This document shows positions 57,567-64,000 of a DNA stretch of 64,000 nt, in pieces. The translations under genes were made by a program, and so were the position numbers. The first letter of the stretch is position 1. Every line of letters starts with the position of its first letter. Below the pieces are notes generated by a model. The model made no database searches. It was not told the DNA's origin and saw nothing but the letters and a program-made list of their open reading frames with translations. This DNA is from Lytechinus variegatus (Eukaryota > Echinodermata > Echinoidea > Temnopleuroida > Toxopneustidae): contig NC_054757.1 of the NCBI RefSeq assembly GCF_018143015.1, forward strand, positions 5,872,501 through 5,936,500, given 5' to 3'.

Positions 57567-57865
57567 CATGGGTGTCGATCGGTATTCTTGGTTGGGGGGG
57601 ATGATTGACACAAATTTTTTGTGGATGGGGATTTCAACATTACCCCCACTAAAATCACAAATAAGGACATTTGGGAGTGGTTGATATGCATATGGTGTTC
57701 TTGGAAATTCCTTCATTGTTGTAGTGTACTTTACTTATATATATTTTTTTTAAATTCAAATTGTGTTACAAGTGAGCCTATTCTTAACTCATGCGAAAGA
57801 AAAAAATGACAAAACTTGTCTGGACTATGTACATAGTGATCTGTTTATTGAGCATGATGTATACA

Positions 57866-58589
57866 CAGGGGCGTCGATCCATTTTTCAGATGGGGGGGCA
57901 AAATCATAAATCAACGTTCTAAAGGCGCTCTATCACACAAAACAAAGAAACTCACCCACCCACACATAGGCCTATATAGTATATGACTCATGAGAAAGAG
58001 ACACATATCTCACCCTCACCAACAATGCGAGCGCGAAGCGCGAGCTGAAATTTTTTTAGTATGTCATGAAAACAGGAAGTTTAGGTTTCTTTGTAGTAAC
58101 TCACTAGAGAACGAGCTGAAATTTCTTTATATTTTGACCTGAAAGCTTGATATTCTAAGCATTTTTGGTACCAATGATTGAGATGGTTATCTAGAAGAAC
58201 AATAGATGCGAGCGCAAAGCGCGAGCTGAAAATTTTGATATTTCGATCTGGAAAAAAAGACAGATTATTGGACGCTTTTGATAAAGAACAAGATATATAT
58301 CCAACAAAAGATTATTGCAAATCGAAGCAGGAGTTCTTTTGAGGTTTAGAACTGAAAACGGGACATTCTATTCACCTATTTAATCATGAAAAGTATGGGG
58401 TTTTGGTACAGAAATGATGCGAGCGCGAACTGAAAAGCTTTATATTCCAATCTGAAAAGCAGACATTTTGAGCACGATTTTAAATCAAAATCGAGTTGGT
58501 ATCTCAATCTCACTTGCTGATTTAAGTGTTAGCATTACAATCATATTTTTTAGTTGCACATGCGGAATTATTGAGGATCGACGCCTCTG
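57866..58589. mobile_element. hAT-like element (inner), 8-bp TSD
   Basis: TIRs CAGGGGCGTCGATCC and GGATCGACGCCTCTG; TSD TGTATACA at 57858-57865 and 58590-58597. The interior is the third array of hairpin-core repeats (GAGCGCGAAGCGCGAGC at 58029, variants at 58207 and 58420). No transposase. Confidence 0.88.
58020..58500. repeat. Third array of hairpin-core repeats
   Basis: Copies near 58025, 58110, 58207 and 58418 share 'gcgagctgaaatttt' and 'gacctgaaagcttgatattctaagca' words with the arrays at 31660 and 35155, though the carrier element has different TIRs. Confidence 0.7.
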
Positions 58590-59679
58590 TGTATACAACC
58601 CGACTGGCAATATCTTTTTTCTTCTTAATGCATGATGATAAAATGCAGATTCGGACCAATTAAGACTAGCACAAATTACAAACTGTGTGGCTTCTCGTGC
58701 ACCATCGGGCTAACCGTCATTCCTTAGACGATTTATCTTGCCACCATTTTACTCCCGTTTATTTTTCCACCCTTTTGAATTAATTGATTTATTAAGATTA
58801 ATTTACTCACCACTGGTGGGATGGAACACCCTATCAACAAAAGTTGTTTATCGTTGGGGTCCTTTTATGCCATGTGTTAAAAATATCATATAAATAAACA
58901 TTTCATTCTTTTTCATATTGAACCTCCACCCATCTGTTTAAAAGTCCTGGAAAACAATATACACAAAATGCGAGGGAAACAAACTGATTGATGGCATACT
59001 ATAATCATCATGATCAATCTTTTCATTTTTTCATCATTATTATAATTTTTCTACCCTAAATTATTGGGGGGGGGATGATAATACAGGCCATCCCCCCCAC
59101 TTGAAATATTGGGGGGGATATATCCCCCCATCCCCCCCGTGATCGACACCCATGCTCTATACCATAATGTTTTGAATAATTTTAGCCTCGATCAGGGAGA
59201 AAATAGCGACAGGGCCATTTTCTCAATAAAGAAAACATATCCTAGACAAAATGAGAGCACCTTTGACGAAAATATTAAAAGTTAGAATTAAAACTTCAAT
59301 CTAAAACTTCAATTCATAATTTTTGTTATATTCATGGTGCCGGGGTGAAGTCAGGGGAGATCATTTTGAAAAAAAAATAGTTACAAGGCAGTCTACTCTA
59401 TATAGCAGGGGATCGGTTAATCAAAGAGAGCAATCATGATTGTATTTAGTGAAAATTATCGAATTTGAACGTAAAAAGCTTTAGTTTAGAGCACTTGATG
59501 ATAAAGATTTTTTTTTTTGGGGGGGGGGTGATCCCCAAATGTGCCCCCACAGTATCGCGCCTGGCAGTACGGTCTACCGCCGCCACCCATGATAACAGTT
59601 GCAGCCACCCCTCAAAAAAATATGGTAAATTACACTTTTCGACACTTTGACAGAGTTTAATGCCCGCCAGATTATTGAC

Positions 59680-59770
59680 TGATTGAGTCGATATGGTCCA
59701 GTGGTTAGAGCATTGGACTCATAATCGTAATGTTCTGAGTTCGAATCCCAACTCTGCCATTGTCTCCACT
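59680..59770 (+). repeat. tRNA-Met-like SINE head
   Basis: A box TGGTCCAGTGGTTAGAGC, loop CTCATAA (would give CAT anticodon), B box GTTCGAATCCC (59739-59749). The acceptor arms pair poorly. Downstream sequence to about 59830 is SINE-like. 59163-59680 contains only a T-run/G-run tract at 59508-59528. Confidence 0.55.
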
Positions 59771-60583
59771 TTGATAAAAAGGCCCGAGAGTGATATCTGT
59801 CGTCTATAACGTCAGCCACTATGACTGATTAACCTAGACGTAACATGTTTCGTAGGTAATTGGTTTTATACCAGCTTGGCGTTTACCAGCAAAAATGCTG
59901 TCCTGCCGAGTTCCTACGGGAGTCACCACAAACAGAAACAGATATTCTATATAAAGAACAAAAAATAAGTTTAGGCGTGACAGCCCCTTTATTTGATTAA
60001 AGTCTTGAGAGGAAGAGGAAGGAACTGAACGTTTGAGTACGTAAATGCAAAAAAGATATACGCATGTCAAGCGCGTATCCCAGGAGGGGGGGTGCCACTT
60101 CCATTCACGAGTGGATACTATCCGCGTCCATGGGGTCTCGAAAAGCACCCTAAACACGTAATTTCCATATTCTGAAAATGCACCCCTTAACAAGTATTGG
60201 CGTGTGAAACCCTACCCTTAACAAGTATTGGAAACAAAACGATACTCTTTGCAAATATTCCCTGAAATGAACCCCTAAACAAGTACAGGAATGTTTTATT
60301 GTTACGGGTCCTTCGGTCGTCGGCTTTACCTTATTTGGTTTAGTACGACCCCACTTCTACCCCTCGCGCAAATCGGACTCTAAACACAAAGTGTTGGGGC
60401 AAAAAGGACATCCTTTATAAAACATTTTAATTTTGGTTTATCATCCCCGCAAATTCGACCCTAAACACGTAATTTTCCTAGCGAAATGGATACCCCTTTT
60501 TCATTATTTTTGTGTTTTGACACCCTTATCACGTTACGTACGTAACGTGCCCTATCGTAAAAAAGACATCATTTTTACGTGTT

Positions 60584-61007
60584 TTTGCTGATGTGGTTTA
60601 CGGTACACCATGTGGAGTGTTATAGAAGCAGTGGATAGAAGAAGAGAGGAAGTGGATAGGCGAGAAAGTGGAGATTTTGAGAATAGAGTATTCTTTCTTG
60701 AGAATAGTCCTGAAAAGGACTGTAAACCAGAAGGAATGTTGAGTGAGAACAGCTTGAGTAGTAGAGCTGATGAGGAGATGCTGGCTTGCGTCGGCGAGTA
60801 GAGATGATGAGTAGTAGAGAGACTCGACGTTTCGGACAGGTTGACTGTCCGTCTTCAGGAGTCTGGTTTACAGTCCTTTTCAGGACTATTCTCAAGAAAG
60901 AATACTCTATTCTCAAATCTCCACTTTCTCGCCTATCCACTTCCTCTCTTCTTCTATCCACTGCTTCTATAACACTCCACATGGTGTACCGTAAACCACA
61001 TCAGCAA
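60584..61007. mobile_element. Foldback insert with hammerhead-like core, copy 2
   Basis: Arms 60584-60730 and 60863-61007 are inverted copies differing by a single visible base. The spacer is 132 bp. The flanks carry an 18-19-bp direct repeat ACATCATTTT(T)ACGTGTTT (60566-60584 and 61039-61056), which looks like a target duplication. The outer ends (GGTTTACGGTACACCATGTGG) resemble those of 24241-24400. Confidence 0.8.
60820..60864 (-). ncRNA. Hammerhead-ribozyme-like motif
   Basis: Read on the minus strand: AGACTC, CTGAAGA (fits CUGANGA), one unpaired C, GGACAG-TCAAC-CTGTCC stem-loop, GAAA, CG, TC, then GAGTCT, which pairs with the first six bases. Stem III has only ACGU with no loop, so it could act only as a dimer. 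Short-stem-III hammerheads are known from Penelope-like elements. Activity is untested. Confidence 0.5.
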
Positions 61008-61342
61008 TTGTACATGCCACCATGCAAACCTTCAAACAACATCATTTTACGTGTTTGTTTTTTGATCGCGCATGGTATCCACTCGTCAATGTAAGTGCCC
61101 TCCCGGGGGCGCGTATCCAGCATAAGGGCCCAGTTGTCTAGGGACTATGCTTGTGCATGGGCCCATATTTCTTTGTCATCGGTGCTTGATACGCTAGTAC
61201 ATGTCATGGTTCCGAGTAAGTCCATAAATTCCAATTTGCACCCTAAATGACATAAATAAATCCCGACCAAATTAAGTTCCTTTCAGGAGAAAACGGTTTC
61301 ATCACGGATTTGTCGGGCGGGTTTGATGAAAAATACACACAT

Positions 61343-61483
61343 GGGCCCTGATGCATAAAAGCTACCATCATGAAATCTTGGATTTTGATTGGCTGGTGAG
61401 CATTGTTACCATAATTATGTAGTTACCATTGGATGAAAAAGTTAGCAAAATACTTTTGTCCCGACTTTTGTGCAACGGGGCCC
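61343..61483. mobile_element. Small MITE with GGGCCC ends
   Basis: GGGCCCTGATGCATAAAAG and (inverted) GGGCCCCGTTGCACAAAAG. The interior has 'gattggctggtgagcattgttaccat', similar to 7691-7848 and 14985-15030. Confidence 0.6.
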
Positions 61484-62236
61484 AAGCAAGAAGGAAGTAT
61501 GCCTGCGCATACCGTAAGCCTCGATCAGACGTGGGATCTAAGTCGGAGAAAATATATCTTGGCCGGAGGAAAGTCGGAGTAACTCTGTCCGGACGGCACT
61601 ACTCCGACCTTTCTATCGACTGGGCTTTCTCCGACCAAAAACAGTCTATCTGTGGGTAATGATAAATAATTATATTTTGAATTTTAGTCCGAAAAAGATC
61701 CCACGAGCCGAGGCTATCATATTGCCCCTAATTCTTTTCCTTTCTTCTCATTTTCATCTTTTCCTTTTGTCCCCACTAATTGTCCCATCCCCTGTGGCAC
61801 CGTTCCTGATTGGAGGTCTTATACAGCCCCAGGCTAATTTGTGTCTTTTTGTTGTCATACTAAAAATAAAGCATTTTTGTTTGTGTTTTCGTAAAAATAA
61901 TCAGTATCTGACGAAATAAACAGACCTTCATTTTATTTTCATTTACCCCAATAGAAAAGGCAATGCATGTGAGCATAAAACGATCACCCCCCCCCCAAAA
62001 AAAGAAAGTTATTGCGAGGAATGAGCCCCTTTCTCGTCCTACCTTTTTTTCACCCCGATTCGCTATAAGACCTTTATTGATTCACTTGCATGCCTCTCTT
62101 GGATAATGGAAAGGTTTTCCTCACGATCTTTCTTTTTCATTTCACTTTCGATTACATATTATTTAAATCATTTCTCCCTTGCATCTTTTCTTTTGTTTAT
62201 TTCCTTAAAATTCCCCTTTTCTGCTTTCTTTCGTTC
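61484..62236. other. Gene-free interval
   Basis: Only an inverted pair around CGGAG...CTCCG words (61540-61640: 'aagtcggag', 'ctccgacc'), which may be a tiny MITE, and a C-run at 61987. No gene. Confidence 0.35.
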
Positions 62237-62349
62237 CATTGGCGGCGGAAGCAAAAAGTTTTAGGAGGGGACAACCACAAAATTTTTGACAAGCAAAAAA
62301 AAAGGTTCTCAACCCAAAAATTTTTGGGGGGACGTAGGAAAATAAATTG

Positions 62350-62386
<37 letters not shown>

Positions 62387-62440
62387 TCCCCCCTCCTCAA
62401 ATTTAGGGGGGACACGTCCCCCCCGCTTCCGCCGCCTATG
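62237..62440. mobile_element. 204-bp hAT-like MITE
   Basis: Ends CATTGGCGGCGGAAGC and (inverted) CATAGGCGGCGGAAGC; TSD TTTCGTTC at 62229-62236 and 62441-62448. It contains TTTGACAAGCAAAAAAAA and an A28-like run, shared with 52466-52765. Recent, as the TSD is perfect. Confidence 0.88.
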
Positions 62441-62907
62441 TTTCGTTCCCCTTCCCTTTTCTCTTGTTTCCTTTTTTTTATTCTATATTTGCAATAAAAA
62501 TGTCGATTTTTTTTGCTCGCTCGCTTGCTTCGCTCTCAGCTTTTTAATTTCCTTTTGCGATATGCCAGATCGAGTTCCCTCAAAATTATTTTCCCATTAC
62601 ACCACTGTTTCTCTACTTTTTTTCTTTTCCCCATTTCTTTCCTATTCTTCTTTTCAATTTCCCTTCTCATTTTGTCTTGCCTTTTCTCCTTCCCTTTTCC
62701 TTACGTTTTTTTTTTTCTTTTTCCGAAGTTCCCCTTGTCTTGTTTCTTCCCCTTTTTCAACTTTTCTTTGTTTGTTTTACATTCTTTTCTCTTTTGTCTT
62801 TAAACCAATCGGTGAGAAACATTTTAATAAATATATAAAAATTTTTCAATAACCGCACCCGCCCCAACTTGATCAATTGCTAACTTCCATCCTGTTTTCA
62901 CACAGAC

Positions 62908-63484
62908 CAGGGCCCCCGTCTCAAAAAGAGTTGCGATTGATCCCATCAATCACAACTATGGCAAGCCAGTATCGTCAACATCTACAATTCATGTTTGTTT
63001 CCAAAAACTTTTTTCAAGATAATGTATATCATAATAATAATAATAACAATATAGGATATTTATATTGCGCACATATCCACCTTGTTAGGTGCTCAAGGCG
63101 CTCCTATATTACCCGGCTAAGCTAGGCGTTCATAGCGCACACAGCTTCTAAAGGAATTACTTCCTACCGGTACCCATTTACCTCACCTGGGTTGAGTGCA
63201 GCACATTGTGGATCAGTTTCTTGCTGAAGGATATTACGCCATGGCTGGGATTCGAACCCACGACCCTCTGTTTCAAAGTCCGAAGACTAATCCACTGGGC
63301 CACAATGCTCCACACGTATATTCATACATATACATCGTTGTCTTGACAATTTAGTGAGCTTCCCTTTGTTTACAAAGGACAATGTGCTGGCATATTTTTT
63401 CCTGTGGAAAACGATGGAAAATGATGGATTTCCATATAGTTGAAGTTGAGAAGATCAATAACAACTCTTTGTAAGACGGGGCCC
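62908..63484. mobile_element. MITE interrupted by a SINE
   Basis: Left end CAGGGCCCCCGTCTCAAAAA and right end (inverted) CTGGGCCCCGTCTTACAAAG. The inner words AGAGTTGCGATTGAT and ATCAATAACAACTCT also pair. The SINE 63040-63310 lies between them. Confidence 0.7.
63030..63310 (-). mobile_element. tRNA-derived SINE, minus orientation
   Basis: The tail of ATAAT repeats is at 63030-63048; the body 'gagcgccttgagcacctaac' and 'tgctgcactcaaccc' match the SINE at 15325-15600. The head has GGGTTCGAATCCC (63247-63260) and an A box TGGCCCAGTGG. Confidence 0.78.
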
Positions 63485-64000
63485 AGTATTTGAGGGCTGG
63501 GTGAATTAATATCCCTTGCTGTAATAGAAATCCTTGAGGATGTCATATATCTCATCGCTCATAAAATCCATTCCAGTCATTTACAGACAGAAAGCAATAT
63601 AAAAATGCATAATTACCCATCAGTTTGTTTACCTTGACCATGTTGACAGGCTTGTCATGAGCCCCAATGCGATGTGACATAATAATGAGTATGAACAGGA
63701 TATTGCATCGACAATTATGACAAAGAACGAAAAATCTATGAACATCGCTATCATCAACGTGACCAAGTTACAGGGTCCGTCTTTTAAACATTTCATTTGC
63801 CTTTCATCTCTTCTTTCACATAAGCGGGGCGGGGGGATTCATGACGTCGGTTCTTTTTTTTTTTCATTTTGCGCTGTGTTTTACCGAACAAAATATTTGA
63901 ATCATACTTTGTTGCAAGGGTTGTAAACTGACAGTGTAACACAACAAAGCGAACAGGCCAGACTCAACTCGGCTTAATTAATCCTCTTCACACTTTTCTT
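63485..64000. other. Gene-free window end
   Basis: No exon or element with support. An ORF at 63717-63926 has no recognised domain. Confidence 0.35.

Larger units (their letters stand above)
57567..59154. mobile_element. hAT-like element (outer), 8-bp TSD
   Basis: TIRs CATGGGTGTCGATC and GATCGACACCCATG; TSD CTCTATAC at 57559-57566 and 59155-59162. G-run (left) and C-run (right) blocks just inside. It is interrupted by 57866-58589. Without the insert it is about 860 bp and encodes no transposase. Confidence 0.88.
60079..61108. mobile_element. 1-kb TIR element with 8-bp TSD, interrupted
   Basis: Ends CCCAGGAGGGGGGGTGCCAC and (inverted) CCCCGGGAGGGCACTT, followed inside both ends by ACGAGTGGATAC. 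TSD GCGCGTAT at 60071-60078 and 61109-61116. 'accctaaacacgtaatttt' and 'aacaagtattgg' words repeat inside at the left. Holds the foldback insert 60584-61007. Confidence 0.8.

Noticed and set aside
59680-59770. Functional tRNA-Met gene
   Set aside because: Acceptor arm pairs poorly; reads as a SINE head.
60610-60982. Paired ORFs starting MWSVIEAVDRRREEVDRRES on both strands
   Set aside because: Same inverted repeat read from each side.

Overview
This is a gene-poor, repeat-rich, AT-rich stretch of an animal nuclear genome. An echinoderm (sea urchin, sea star or close kin) fits best. The grounds are a CR1-type LINE whose ORF opens with a 2A-like peptide, many foldback and 8-bp-TSD DNA elements, tRNA-derived SINEs, and a spliced macroH2A gene. 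The species cannot be fixed from the sequence, and a lancelet is not strictly excluded.

Host genes. (1) A macroH2A gene lies on the minus strand, 28499 to 19236. Its seven coding exons have consistent splice phases and give a 374-residue protein: H2A fold, basic linker and macro domain of the ADP-ribose-binding (1.1-like) kind. A 5' noncoding exon and promoter are inferred near 28883-29000. (2) A small interferon-inducible IFI6/IFI27-like membrane protein is encoded at 49439-49969 (+) and carries a 21-codon tandem duplication. (3) An intronless rhodopsin-class GPCR occupies 54598-55683 (+). (4) A tentative first coding exon sits at 5968-6039 (-).

Layout. 1-9.3 kb holds a SINE head, ATT microsatellites around a TIR element, a foldback element and small MITEs. 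9.4-13.4 kb is a huge polypyrimidine minisatellite (55-bp unit, about 70 copies) whose very long 'ORFs' are artefacts of a stop-poor composition. 13.4-19 kb holds MITEs and a SINE. 19.2-28.5 kb is macroH2A, its introns loaded with foldback elements. 29-36.4 kb holds two more foldback copies, a palindromic tRNA-SINE, an 8-bp-TSD element inside a SINE, arrays with a GCGAAGC minihairpin core, and a Penelope-like relic. 36.6-44 kb is an old minus-strand LINE with a younger 4.16-kb 2A/PHD/endonuclease/RT LINE nested in it (TSD TTGGTA). 44-49 kb holds degenerate tandem repeats and TIR elements. 50-51.6 kb is a second copy of the old LINE. 52-64 kb holds the GPCR, a LINE scrap and several hAT-like elements, two with nested insertions.

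How it fits together: the host genes are unrelated to each other and form no cluster. The main story is the order of insertion of mobile elements, readable from intact target-site duplications. The most unusual items are the GCGAAGC-hairpin arrays, the foldback elements with hammerhead-like cores, and the polypyrimidine tract.
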